Positions 8,484 through 18,158 of a DNA stretch of 64,000 bases are shown piece by piece; position 1 is the stretch's first letter; the number at the start of each line of letters is the position of its first letter. The DNA is from Mesorhizobium sp. YIM 152430 (GTDB lineage Bacteria; Pseudomonadota; Alphaproteobacteria; Rhizobiales; Rhizobiaceae), in assembly GCF_029210365.1 (NCBI RefSeq), contig NZ_JARGES010000043.1, positions 248,001-312,000 of the forward strand. Direction: 5' to 3'. Both the position numbers and the translations under genes were made by a program. The notes beneath the pieces were generated by a model that did not search any database, was not told the origin of the DNA, and saw nothing but the letters and a program-made list of their open reading frames with translations.

Positions 8484-9681
8484 GACGTGGTGCGCCTGCC
8501 GCGATGTCGGCGTCGGACGGATCGACGCCGGCGGCAAGCAGCTTTCGCGCGATCATGTGGTCGGCCGCGCGGTTGATCGAATCGACCGCCAGAAGCCGCG
8601 GCCCGGAAAAATGCCAGACCGAGAAAGCGTCGTCGTCGGGATTGCCCGAAACGACGAAGCGGTCGGCATCCAAGGAGAGACCGGCCGTCTGGAGCTTGAT
8701 GTCGCCCTGGTCGGACCAGAACCACGGCACGTCGCGATAGGCGCCGGCCTTGCCGGTGATGGTGCGCGCGGCGTGCTTGGCCTGATCGCTGGCATTCTGC
8801 ACCGATTCCAGCCGCACGGGACGGCCGGCGTGCCAGTGATGGAAACTCGCCGCGTCTCCGAGCGCGAGGATGCGGTGATCGGCGGTGCGCAACGCTTCGT
8901 CGACGACGATGCCGTTGGCGATTTCGAGACCTGCGTCCGCTGCGAGTTCCACATTCGGCACGACGCCGGTGCCGAGGATGACGAGATCGGCCGGAATGCG
9001 CGAGCCATCGGCGAGCCGGACGGCCGCGACATGCCCGTTCGATCCTTCCATGCTGGCGACGCCAATATCGACCTTCAGATCGATGCCGGCTGCCCGCGCG
9101 CGCGCGTCGGCATAGATCGAGATGGCGGGCGCGACGGAACGCCCGAGAACGCGCGGCGCCATTTCGAGAAGCGTCACCTGCTTGCCGAGGCCGGCCAGCG
9201 TGTGCGCGATCTCCATGCCGATGAAGCCGCCACCGACAATGACGACGGACTGCGCGGCTTCGGTCCTTTGCCGGATGCGGCCTGCATCGGCAAAATTGCG
9301 CAGCGCAAAGATGCCGTCCAGCGCCACGCCCTCGATTTGCGGCAGGCGCGGGCGCGCGCCGGTCGCAAGGACGATGTGGGAAAAGGGCAGCGACGAGCCG
9401 TCGTCGAGCGCCACGGTTCCGGCCTGCCGGTCGATGGATGCGACGCGGCGGCCGAAGACGAGATCGACGTCATTGTCGCGGTAGAAGCTTTCGGGCCGCA
9501 GCATCTGCGAGCCGCCATCCGGAGTCTTCAGGAAGGTCTTCGACAATGGCGGCTTGTGATAGGGAAGTTCGGTTTCGTCATTGACGAGCGAGATGCGGCC
9601 GGCAAAGCCCTCCTGCCGCAAGCTTGCGGCGGCCTGCGACCCGCCATGGCCGGCGCCGATGATGATGACCCGTTCTTCCAC
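8455..9681 (-). CDS. FAD-dependent ferredoxin/rubredoxin-reductase-type oxidoreductase
   Basis: The 408-residue protein has the two-dinucleotide-binding-domain architecture of the BphA4/rhodocoxin reductase family. The FAD motif IIIGAGHGGSQAA is at the N-terminus, LATGARPRLP is near residue 105 and the NAD motif VVIVGGGFIGMEIA is near residue 147. The second FAD motif ILALGDAA is near 268. The C-terminal reductase domain shows the family signature VPWFWSDQGDIKLQTAGL. It passes electrons from NADH to a small iron-sulfur protein, usually for a P450 or dioxygenase. No ferredoxin or oxygenase gene is next to it. It starts 33 bp after the methyltransferase stop, so it may belong to the upstream operon. 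Confidence 0.88.
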   Translation of the reverse strand: MEERVIIIGAGHGGSQAAASLRQEGFAGRISLVNDETELPYHKPPLSKTFLKTPDGGSQMLRPESFYRDNDVDLVFGRRVASIDRQAGTVALDDGSSLPFSHIVLATGARPRLPQIEGVALDGIFALRNFADAGRIRQRTEAAQSVVIVGGGFIGMEIAHTLAGLGKQVTLLEMAPRVLGRSVAPAISIYADARARAAGIDLKVDIGVASMEGSNGHVAAVRLADGSRIPADLVILGTGVVPNVELAADAGLEIANGIVVDEALRTADHRILALGDAASFHHWHAGRPVRLESVQNASDQAKHAARTITGKAGAYRDVPWFWSDQGDIKLQTAGLSLDADRFVVSGNPDDDAFSVWHFSGPRLLAVDSINRAADHMIARKLLAAGVDPSDADIAAGAPRLKELALARP

Positions 9682-9714
9682 GCGCGCTCCGATCCCTTCT
9701 GCCGTTTCCGACTG

Positions 9715-10518
9715 CTATGTGCGACGGGGCGATGGCATGTGCAAGGCGTCAGGCCGCGGGGCGGGCAGGGCCAGCACGTCAAGATGGCCGACAGTGCAAT
9801 GCAGTTGTGAGGCGGCCGCAAGGCGGCGCGCGCGCCAGGCATCGGCCGATTCGACGCCAGTTTCCCCCGCAGCCTTGGCGATGCCGGTCACCAGCGCGCG
9901 CTGCAATTCGGCATCGGCGGGTCCGAGCCGCCACGGACTTCGCGCCGTCGTCACGTTATAGCCGCGCTTTCGCATCGCATTGGCGAGATATCCGGCGCCG
10001 TCAGGGCCCAAAGCAGGGCCGAAGCTCTTTTCGCCGCGTTGGTGTGCATTGAACGCGTCGCGGATCGCGTCGTCGCCCGGATCGGACGGCACCCATTCGA
10101 GGATGCCGTCATAGCTGAGTGCGGCGTAGAGCCCGGTTTGCGACGTCACCAGCCGATCCGCGAGTGCGTCGATCCAGGAGGCGCTGGCCAGATCGAACAG
10201 GGCCGATGCGGTGACGAGCGTGGCGCTTTCGAACGGGATGTCGGCCGTGCGGGTGAGATCCAGTTCGACCGTCTCGATATCGGGACCGGACCGTCTTGCG
10301 GCTTCGGCGAGCAGAACCGGATCGTGGTCGACCAGCCGCCATCGGGCATGGGAACTGCCGATGGCACGCAGGGTCGAGCCGGTTCCCGAACCCAGATCGA
10401 CGACGACAGGCGCGCTTGCCTGCTCCAGAAAACGGCGGACCTCGGCAAGCACCGACGCATCGCGTGCCGCAATGTCGGCTTTCTCGCGCAGATCGAGCCA
10501 TTCGGAGGAAAAGCTCAT
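9715..10518 (-). CDS. Class I SAM-dependent methyltransferase
   Basis: The 267-residue protein has a Rossmann methyltransferase signature: VVVDLGSGTGSTLRAI as the SAM loop and LVDHDPVLLAEA as the acidic strand-2 end. The N-terminus MSFSSEWLDLREKAD suggests a charged helical cap. The ATG at 10518 overlaps the stop of the glycosyltransferase as ATGA, so the two are translationally coupled. The family reaches O-, N- and C-nucleophiles and I cannot tell the acceptor. Its place directly after the pterin-synthase-fold and GT4 genes suggests it modifies the same small molecule or glycoside (inference). The C-terminal ~30 residues are proline- and arginine-rich. Confidence 0.82.
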   Translation of the reverse strand: MSFSSEWLDLREKADIAARDASVLAEVRRFLEQASAPVVVDLGSGTGSTLRAIGSSHARWRLVDHDPVLLAEAARRSGPDIETVELDLTRTADIPFESATLVTASALFDLASASWIDALADRLVTSQTGLYAALSYDGILEWVPSDPGDDAIRDAFNAHQRGEKSFGPALGPDGAGYLANAMRKRGYNVTTARSPWRLGPADAELQRALVTGIAKAAGETGVESADAWRARRLAAASQLHCTVGHLDVLALPAPRPDALHMPSPRRT

Positions 10519-11558
10519 CGGCCGATCTCCGTCAATGCGTGTGCCACGATGACTGCCGTATCCGACCACCTTGGCAGGCGCTCGGCTGCATGGCGCGCGG
10601 CTTCGGCGGCTTTGTCGTAGGCGTTCCGGTCGGTCAGGAGCCGTCGCAGAGCGTCCGCGAATGCCTGCGGATCGTCGGCCGGCACGAGTGCGCCGGCATC
10701 CGCCGGTACGACTTCCGGCACGGCGCCCACCGCGCAGCCGACGACCGGCAGACCGGCGGCGAGCGCTTCGGCATAGGCCATGCCATAGCCTTCATGGCGC
10801 GTTGCCAGGACGAAGATTCCGGCGCGTGCATATTCCGCGTCGAGCTCGTTCAGCGGCCCGGTGAAGGTGATGCGATCCGCAAGCCCGCGTTCCAGGATGC
10901 GTGTGTCGAGCCGGGCCTTCCATTCATTATCGCGCGATGGCCCGACGAAGCGAGCACTCCATTCAAGTGCGGCGACTTGCGCTAGGGCGTCGACGAGCAC
11001 GTCATGGCCCTTGCGCCGAACGATGGAGGCGACGCAGAGAAGAAGGGTCGGGTTTCTTTTTTGTGTAAGTAATGACTTACGATTCGTTCCGGGCGGCGCG
11101 ACATGCATGAGCGAGGCCGCGACCCCGAAATGCTCGACCAATCGGTGTCCCGTCGTTTCGCTTGTGCAAATGACGGCTGCCGCATGGCACAGTGCTTGAC
11201 GCTCGTCGACCGCGAAGCGTGCCGCCTTCTCGACCGTAAGGCCGCCTTCGTCGGTAAGAGGGTGATGCACTAGCGCGGCGAGCCGCAATCGTTTCGCAGC
11301 CTTTGCCGCCAGATGCGGCAACCGCGCGAAGGCCAGTCCGTCCACCATAACGAGGGCACCGTCGGGCAGGCCGGCGAAGACCTCGTCGGCTGCGCGTCGC
11401 GTCTCCCGATCCGTATCCGGGTAGCTGCCGGGCAGCGAGACGATCTCGACGGTCCAGCCGAGGTCGCGCAGTCCATCGGCCAGTTTCCGGTCATACCCAT
11501 AGCCGCCGGTAGGCGTGCCGATGTCGCCCGGCACGAGAAAATGAAGCTTTCTGATCAC
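10515..11558 (-). CDS. GT4-family glycosyltransferase
   Basis: The 347-residue protein is a GT-B retaining glycosyltransferase. The N-terminal glycine-rich acceptor loop GTPTGGYGYDRKLADGL is intact, SIVRRKGHDVLVDAL opens the nucleotide-sugar domain, and the EX7E motif HEGYGMAYAEALAAGLPVV is near residue 265. I chose the GTG at 11558, which overlaps the stop of the preceding gene as GTGA; frames further upstream lie wholly inside that gene. The protein starts ...IRKLHFLVPGDIGTPTGG, the normal position of the first beta strand. It probably transfers a hexose to a product of the pterin-like/dehydrogenase genes upstream. The donor and acceptor are not visible in the sequence. Confidence 0.85.
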   Translation of the reverse strand: MIRKLHFLVPGDIGTPTGGYGYDRKLADGLRDLGWTVEIVSLPGSYPDTDRETRRAADEVFAGLPDGALVMVDGLAFARLPHLAAKAAKRLRLAALVHHPLTDEGGLTVEKAARFAVDERQALCHAAAVICTSETTGHRLVEHFGVAASLMHVAPPGTNRKSLLTQKRNPTLLLCVASIVRRKGHDVLVDALAQVAALEWSARFVGPSRDNEWKARLDTRILERGLADRITFTGPLNELDAEYARAGIFVLATRHEGYGMAYAEALAAGLPVVGCAVGAVPEVVPADAGALVPADDPQAFADALRRLLTDRNAYDKAAEAARHAAERLPRWSDTAVIVAHALTEIGR

Positions 11559-11950
11559 AACTCGCCTTCGTACCAGGCGCGCGCGACATGGCTCTCGTGA
11601 AGCTGGACGCGGATCTTGACCACCCGTCCATGGTCGCCGAGACCTTTCGTGCGCACCGTTGACGCAAGCTGGTCGTAGATGTGCTTGCACAGGAATTCGG
11701 TGGTGGTGATCTTGCCCTTGAAAGCCGCGATCTCATCGAGATTGCCGTAGCGCAGCGGGTCGAGCGCAGCCTTGAGCGCATCGGATGCGAGTCCGATATC
11801 GACGGTCAGGCCGTTTGCGTCGATGTCTTGGGTATAGAACGCGGCATCGACGACGAAGGTCGCGCCGTGCATGTTCTGGGCGGGGCCGAACACGGGCGAG
11901 GGCAGGCTGTGGGCGATCATGATGTGATCGCGGACTTCGACGGCGAACAT
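11555..11950 (-). CDS. 6-pyruvoyl/6-carboxy-tetrahydropterin synthase-fold protein, divergent active site
   Basis: The 131-residue protein aligns by eye along its whole length with QueD/PTPS: IMIAHSLP for the first zinc histidine, MHGATFVV for the HGH zinc segment, TTEFLCKHIYDQL for the PTSE segment and LHESHVARAWY for the terminal glutamate. Key residues differ. The catalytic cysteine position before the HGH segment is Ala24, the second histidine of HGH is Ala30, and the usual Asp-His pair is missing from the RYGNLDE region. His14, His28 and Glu119 remain. It is therefore a fold relative that may not catalyse the standard reaction. Its ATG directly abuts the TAA of the dehydrogenase gene. 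A true queD would be expected near queC and queE, which are absent here. Confidence 0.8.
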   Translation of the reverse strand: MFAVEVRDHIMIAHSLPSPVFGPAQNMHGATFVVDAAFYTQDIDANGLTVDIGLASDALKAALDPLRYGNLDEIAAFKGKITTTEFLCKHIYDQLASTVRTKGLGDHGRVVKIRVQLHESHVARAWYEGEL

Positions 11951-12913
11951 TTACTCTCCTTGATAACGGATGCGGTGGCAAAGCGTCGCCGGAGCGGCGA
12001 GGATTTTCGCATAGTCACGGTCGACCGTGGCGAACGAGCTCGTCCCGGAGATCAGCGCATCCAGTGCCTCGTCGCTGGCAAGCAGATCGAGCGCCTTGGC
12101 AAGACGCCTTCGGAAATTCCAGCGCGGCGCATGGGTGGCGGGGATCGAGCCGACCTGCGAGGAGACGAGTTTCAACCGGCCGGCATGGAAATTGGCGCCC
12201 AGCGAGAGGTCGACGGGCTTATCGCCATACCAACTCGCCTCGACGATGCGCGCTTCGCGGCCGGAAGAGTCGAGCGCAGTCTGGAGGCCGGCGGCGCTGG
12301 CGCTTGCATGGATTGCGACGTCGCAATCTTTCGGCGTCTGGTCGGGCAGGGCAAAAGCGAGGCCAAGACGTTCGGCGATCATCCGCCGCGCGGCATTCAC
12401 ATCGACCAGCGTGACGTCCGTTCCGGGGATACGGCTGCACAGCCAGGCGGCGAGCGTGCCGACGACGCCCGCACCGATCACCGCGATCCGGTCGCCGGGA
12501 GCCGCGCGCGCGTCCCAGACGATGTTGAGCGCCGTTTCCATATTGGCGGCAAGGACTGCGCGGCCGGGTGGCAGGTCGGCCGGCAGCGTCGTCAGAGAGG
12601 AATCTGCGACGGCAAAACGATCCTGGTGTGGAAACAGCGAAAACGCGATTTCGCCTGCGCGCGGTCCCGAATCGATGCGACCGACATTGGCGTAGCCATA
12701 TTTGACGGGAAACGGAAAATCCCCGGCCTGATGCGGGCAGCGCATTCGCTCGCGCTCGGTTTGCGGCACTGCGCCTGCGAAGACGAGCGATTCGGTGCCG
12801 CGGCTGATTCCGCTGAAAAGCGTCTCAACCTCGACCAGACCGTTGCCGGCGGGCAACGCTTCCTGCCGCAGCGCACATGTGTCGCGATCGGTAATCCATA
12901 GCGCCGTCGGCAT
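11951..12913 (-). CDS. Zinc-type alcohol dehydrogenase-like (MDR) protein
   Basis: The 320-residue protein has the medium-chain dehydrogenase layout: an N-terminal GroES-like part (ETLFSGISRGTESLVFAG), then the Rossmann motif IAVIGAGVVGTLAAWL near residue 148 with the acidic LVDVN strand end. Classical zinc ligands are not obvious, which resembles the BchC-like branch of the family. Such enzymes oxidise or reduce an alcohol/ketone with NAD(P). The start at 12913 has a GAGG 6-8 bases upstream; an earlier in-frame start at 12997 would add a 28-residue basic extension. It is the first gene of a run whose members abut or overlap, so it probably follows the promoter in the 195-bp gap before phaZ. 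Confidence 0.82.
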   Translation of the reverse strand: MPTALWITDRDTCALRQEALPAGNGLVEVETLFSGISRGTESLVFAGAVPQTERERMRCPHQAGDFPFPVKYGYANVGRIDSGPRAGEIAFSLFPHQDRFAVADSSLTTLPADLPPGRAVLAANMETALNIVWDARAAPGDRIAVIGAGVVGTLAAWLCSRIPGTDVTLVDVNAARRMIAERLGLAFALPDQTPKDCDVAIHASASAAGLQTALDSSGREARIVEASWYGDKPVDLSLGANFHAGRLKLVSSQVGSIPATHAPRWNFRRRLAKALDLLASDEALDALISGTSSFATVDRDYAKILAAPATLCHRIRYQGE

Positions 12914-13108
12914 TTCGTCCTCGCTCCGAGAGCGAAAAGCTAGATGCTTTCGGACACTTGGCAAGGCCGCAACCCCCACGAAAGGCGAATCGGCCAACAG
13001 TTATGCTCTATTGCAATGCAGCAGGCGACTGCTAGATTCATTGCAGGATGATGACAACAGCCCCGACCGGCCAGGCAAATTGCCGGCCGAGGCTCCGGGG
13101 GGCAATCG
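12914..13108. promoter_or_regulatory. Divergent control region between dehydrogenase operon and phaZ
   Basis: This is a 195-bp non-coding gap between two divergent genes, so it must carry promoters in both directions. It contains the near-palindromic TTGCAATGCAGCA at 13011-13023 and a second CATTGCAGG at 13039-13047. TGC-rich elements of this kind are known binding sites for PhaR, the polyhydroxyalkanoate-responsive repressor, in other alphaproteobacteria. Assigning them to PhaR here is inference. I could not identify a convincing sigma-70 promoter pair by eye. Confidence 0.4.
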
Positions 13109-14382
<1,274 letters not shown>

Positions 14383-14386
<4 letters not shown>

Positions 14387-15189
14387 CCGAAGACGAGCAG
14401 CGCGACGAGGCCGACCGTGCCGACGAAAAGCCGCCAGATGGCGAAGGGCGTATAGCCGCGCTTCGCCACGAAATCGAGCAGGAATCGCACGACGAAGACG
14501 CCGGCGATGAAGGCGGTGACGAAACCCACGGCGATGACCCAGAAATCGTCGATGGTGAGGATCTCACGGTTCTTGAACAGGTCGTAAGCGAAGGCGCCAA
14601 CCATTGTCGGCATGGCAAGAAAGAACGAGAACTCAGCCGCCGAGCGCTTGTCGGCGCCCATCAGGAGCGCGCCGACGATGGTGGCGCCGGAGCGCGACGT
14701 GCCGGGTATCATCGCCAGACACTGGATGAAGCCGATCTTGAGGCAGACCGACAGCGGAAATTCGGCGACATGGGTGTATTTCGGTTCGATCGCGCGCCGA
14801 TCGATCCACAACAGCACGAAGCCGCCGATGATCAGCATGACGCAGATCACCATCGGCGTCTCGAACAGCACCGTCTTGATGAAGTCATGCGCCAGCGCGC
14901 CGATGACCGCGGCAGGCAGGAAGGCAAGAAGAATGCCACCGACGAAATGTTGCGTCTCGCGGCTCTTCGGCAAAGTGATCGTGAGATGCCACAGCTTTGC
15001 GAAATAGACGCTGAGGATGGCCAGAATCGCGCCGAGCTGGATCAGCACCTCGAAACTGCGTCCGGTCGATTCGAAGCCGAGGAAATGGCCCGCAAGCAGG
15101 AGATGGCCGGTGGACGAAACCGGGATGAACTCCGTCAGCCCCTCCAGGATTCCGAGGAGAGCTGCAACGAGGAGGGATTGTTCTTCCAT
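14383..15189 (-). CDS. uppP: Undecaprenyl-diphosphatase (BacA/UppP)
   Basis: The 268-residue integral membrane enzyme dephosphorylates undecaprenyl pyrophosphate to recycle the lipid carrier for peptidoglycan and exopolysaccharide. The two diagnostic motifs are clear: [17 protein letters not shown] at residues ~15-31, and [11 protein letters not shown] in the middle of the protein, with SRSG contributing the active-site serine/arginine. The ATG at 15189 has GGAG 6 bases upstream; an in-frame start at 15216 lacks this. The carrier it regenerates is also needed by the exo locus of this window. It is transcribed convergently with phaZ and divergently from the GST gene. Confidence 0.96.
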
Positions 15190-15366
15190 GGAAACTCCGG
15201 GGCGGGTCTGTCTCAAAGGTTCGCTTGTCAGGCGGACCGCGCTTGCCTATAGCTGCGCGCGCATCGTCGCTTTCGAACCCGAATCTGCGCCGAGGATTAG
15301 CCATCGGACCATCAAAAGGCCAGACTTTTCGGCCCGATGTCCCTGCGACATACCCACCGAGTACCC

Positions 15367-16059
15367 ATGCTGACCCTTTTCCACCATCCGCTTTTCGCGT
15401 CCTGCCGTTTCATCCGCCTGGCCTTCGGCGAGTATGGCGAGGATCTGTCGCTGATCGAGGAAAAGCCCTGGGCGCGGCGCAAGGAGTTTTTGCAACTGAA
15501 CCCGGCGGCGACGCTGCCGGTTCTGCTCGCCGAGGCCGACGAGCCGATCGTCGGCGCGTCGGTGATCGCCGAATATGTCGACGAAACACGCGGCGCGCTC
15601 AAGCGCGACAAGCGCCTGATGGCCGAAAACCCGATCACGCGCGCCGAAATCCGCCGGCTCGTCGACTGGTATCTGGTCAAGACCGATGGCGAGGTGACGA
15701 GGCATCTGGTGCGCGAGCGTGCCCTGAAGCCGCATATGCCGCCCGAGCATGGCGGCGGCTCGCCCAACTCGGCGGCGATACGGGCCGCCCGCGCCAATGT
15801 GCGCCAGCATCTGAAATACACCAACTGGCTTGCCGGCACGCGCAACTGGCTCGCCGGCCCGCGCCTGACCTATGCCGATCTCGCCGCCGCCGCCTCGATC
15901 TCGGTGCTCGATTACATGGGCGAGATCGATTGGACGGAACACGGCGCGGCCAAGGAATGGTATACGAGAATGAAGTCGCGCCCCTCCTTCCGGCCGCTCC
16001 TGGCCGACCGGTTCCGCGGCCTCACCCCGGCCTCCCACTATGCGGACCTCGATTTCTGA
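15367..16059 (+). CDS. Glutathione S-transferase family protein
   Basis: The 230-residue protein has an N-terminal thioredoxin-like GST domain ([20 protein letters not shown], then NPAATLPVL with the cis-proline, then [10 protein letters not shown]) and an all-helical C-terminal domain. FASCRFIR places a serine/cysteine pair at the usual catalytic position. The ATG at 15367 gives the canonical first beta strand; an in-frame start at 15337 would add ten residues. queG begins one base after its stop, so the pair probably forms an operon. This GST-queG-SDR linkage recurs in alphaproteobacteria as far as I recall, but the GST substrate is unknown. Confidence 0.88.
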   Translation: MLTLFHHPLFASCRFIRLAFGEYGEDLSLIEEKPWARRKEFLQLNPAATLPVLLAEADEPIVGASVIAEYVDETRGALKRDKRLMAENPITRAEIRRLVDWYLVKTDGEVTRHLVRERALKPHMPPEHGGGSPNSAAIRAARANVRQHLKYTNWLAGTRNWLAGPRLTYADLAAAASISVLDYMGEIDWTEHGAAKEWYTRMKSRPSFRPLLADRFRGLTPASHYADLDF

Positions 16060-16060
16060 C

Positions 16061-17212
16061 ATGATCACCCCCCGAAACCCCGTTCCGGCGGCGCGTCTTC
16101 GGGAGTTCATCGACGCCGAGGCTAAAGCGCTCGGCTTCGACGCGGTCGCGGTGACGCGGCCCGACGCGATCGCCGAGGCAGGACCGCGGCTGGGCGCATT
16201 CGTCGCGGCAGGCCGTCACGGCACGATGGAATGGATGGCCGACACGCTTAAGCGCCGGGCTCATCCCAATGCGCTCTGGCCCGAGGCGCGCTCCGTCATC
16301 ATGCTCGCCATGAACTATGGCCCGGATGAGAACCCGCTGGAACTGCTCGACCAGCGTGACCGGGCGGCGATCTCCGTCTATGCGCGCAATCGCGACTATC
16401 ACGACGTCATCAAGGGCAAGCTGAAGACGCTGGCGCAGAAATTTGCCGCCCGAGCGGGGGCGGACGTCAAGGTTTTCGTCGACACCGCGCCGGTGATGGA
16501 AAAGCCGCTGGCCGCCGCCGCGGGACTTGGCTGGCAAGGCAAGCACACGAATCTGGTCAGCCGCGACTTCGGTTCCTGGCTGTTCCTCGGCTCGATCTTC
16601 ACGACCGCCGAAATCGCGCCCGATGCGCCTGGAGTCGATCATTGCGGCTCGTGCCGCTCCTGCCTCGACATCTGCCCGACCAGGGCCTTTCCCGCGCCCT
16701 ACCAGATCGATGCGCGGCGGTGCATTTCCTACCTCACCATCGAGCACAAGGGGCCGATCCCGCACGAATTCCGCGCCGCGATGGGCAACCGGATCTATGG
16801 CTGCGATGATTGCCTGGCCGTCTGTCCCTGGAACAAGTTCGCTCAAGCGACGCGCGAGGCGAAGCTTGCGGCCCGCGACGACCTGGCCGCGCCAGCGCTC
16901 GCGCATTTGCTCATGCTCGACGATCCGGCCTTTCGCGAGAAGTTCGCGGCATCGCCGATCAAGCGCATCGGGCGCGACCGCTTCATCCGCAATGTGCTGA
17001 TCGCGGCCGGCAATTCGGGCGAGTCGGCATTGCTGCCGGTGGTCGAGAGCCTGCTCAACGATCCGTCGCCCTTGGTGCGCGGTGCGGCCATCTGGGCGTT
17101 GTCGCGGCTGGTCGAACGCGGTGATTTCGAGAAGAATCGGGCAAGGCTGGCACCGGGCGAACCGGACGAGGACGTCAAGGCCGAATGGGCGCACGCAATG
17201 GAACCGGCATGA
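16061..17212 (+). CDS. queG: Epoxyqueuosine reductase
   Basis: The 383-residue cytosolic cobalamin- and iron-sulfur enzyme performs the last step of queuosine tRNA modification, reducing epoxyqueuosine at the wobble position. Two 4Fe-4S ligand sets are visible: [12 protein letters not shown] at residues ~195-206 and [13 protein letters not shown] at ~247-260. The C-terminal part contains HEAT-like helices ([13 protein letters not shown]), as in characterised QueG. The ATG at 16061 follows the GST stop immediately, and its own stop overlaps the next ATG as ATGA. Start and length fit the family. Confidence 0.95.
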   Translation: MITPRNPVPAARLREFIDAEAKALGFDAVAVTRPDAIAEAGPRLGAFVAAGRHGTMEWMADTLKRRAHPNALWPEARSVIMLAMNYGPDENPLELLDQRDRAAISVYARNRDYHDVIKGKLKTLAQKFAARAGADVKVFVDTAPVMEKPLAAAAGLGWQGKHTNLVSRDFGSWLFLGSIFTTAEIAPDAPGVDHCGSCRSCLDICPTRAFPAPYQIDARRCISYLTIEHKGPIPHEFRAAMGNRIYGCDDCLAVCPWNKFAQATREAKLAARDDLAAPALAHLLMLDDPAFREKFAASPIKRIGRDRFIRNVLIAAGNSGESALLPVVESLLNDPSPLVRGAAIWALSRLVERGDFEKNRARLAPGEPDEDVKAEWAHAMEPA

Positions 17213-18099
17213 AAAGAACCTTTTTCATTTTTGGAGCGGGCTATTCGGCGGGCGTGTTCGCGAGGAAGGCAATCGCTGCCGGGCATCGCGTGATCGGGAC
17301 GACGCGCAGCGCCGCGAAATTTTCCGAGCTTGCTGCAATCGGAATCGAGCCCTTGGTCTTCGACGGCGGGATGCTTGGCGAAGACGGTGCAGGCGCGCTC
17401 GGCGAAATATCGCATCTCGTCGTATCGGCAGCACCGGACGAAGCGGGCGATCCGGTTCTGCGCACGGCAGGCGGAGCGATTCGTGCGCAGATGCCCAGCC
17501 TGCGCTGGATCGGCTATCTGTCGACGGTCGGCGTCTATGGCGACCATGACGGAGATTGGGTCGACGAGGCGAGCGATTGCTGGCCGGTCTCGAAGCGCTC
17601 GATCGCACGGCTTGAAGCCGAAGACGCATGGCGGGCGCTTGCAGCCCAAATCGGGACGTCGCTTGCGATCCTGCGCCTTTCCGGCATCTACGGTCCCGGC
17701 CGCAACGCCTTCGTCAATCTGGAGGACGGCAAGGCCCGGCGCATCGTCAAGCCGGGACAGGTGTTTAACCGCATTCATGTGGACGACATAGCGGGCGCGC
17801 TCACCCTTCTGGCGGAACGCGAGGCGGACGGGATTTTCAACGTCACCGATGACGAACCTGCGCCGCCACAGGACGTCGTCGCCCATGCGGCCGGCATCAT
17901 GGGTGCCGATGCCCCACCGGAAGTCCCGTTCGATGCGGCGGAGATGACGCCGATGGCGCGTTCCTTCTATGGCGAGAACAAGCGCGTCTCGAACGCGAAA
18001 CTGAAGGCGGCGGGCTATTCGTTCCGATTTCCGACCTATCGCCACGCTCTGGGCGCGATGTGGCGCGATCACACTTGGCGACGGGCGTCGCTTCGTTAG
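17209..18099 (+). CDS. NAD-dependent epimerase / SDR-family protein
   Basis: The 296-residue extended short-chain dehydrogenase-like protein has the N-terminal nucleotide motif [16 protein letters not shown], a GxxxxGxxA variant. It also has [16 protein letters not shown] and the [12 protein letters not shown] segment typical of YeeZ-type NAD-dependent epimerase relatives. The active-site tyrosine of classical SDRs (YxxxK) is replaced in the corresponding SKRSIARLE region, so catalysis is uncertain. It overlaps queG by ATGA and is the third gene of the GST-queG operon. I do not know its substrate. Confidence 0.8.
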   Translation: MKRTFFIFGAGYSAGVFARKAIAAGHRVIGTTRSAAKFSELAAIGIEPLVFDGGMLGEDGAGALGEISHLVVSAAPDEAGDPVLRTAGGAIRAQMPSLRWIGYLSTVGVYGDHDGDWVDEASDCWPVSKRSIARLEAEDAWRALAAQIGTSLAILRLSGIYGPGRNAFVNLEDGKARRIVKPGQVFNRIHVDDIAGALTLLAEREADGIFNVTDDEPAPPQDVVAHAAGIMGADAPPEVPFDAAEMTPMARSFYGENKRVSNAKLKAAGYSFRFPTYRHALGAMWRDHTWRRASLR

Positions 18100-18158
18100 G
18101 ATTTCGCTAACCGTGCCGGTCGCAGGCTTGGACTCACTGATTGCGGGGAGAATCACCG

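Noticed and set aside
11555-11950. Naming the PTPS-fold gene queD
   Set aside because: Catalytic Cys and His residues are missing and no queC or queE is nearby; the presence of queG 4 kb away is not enough.
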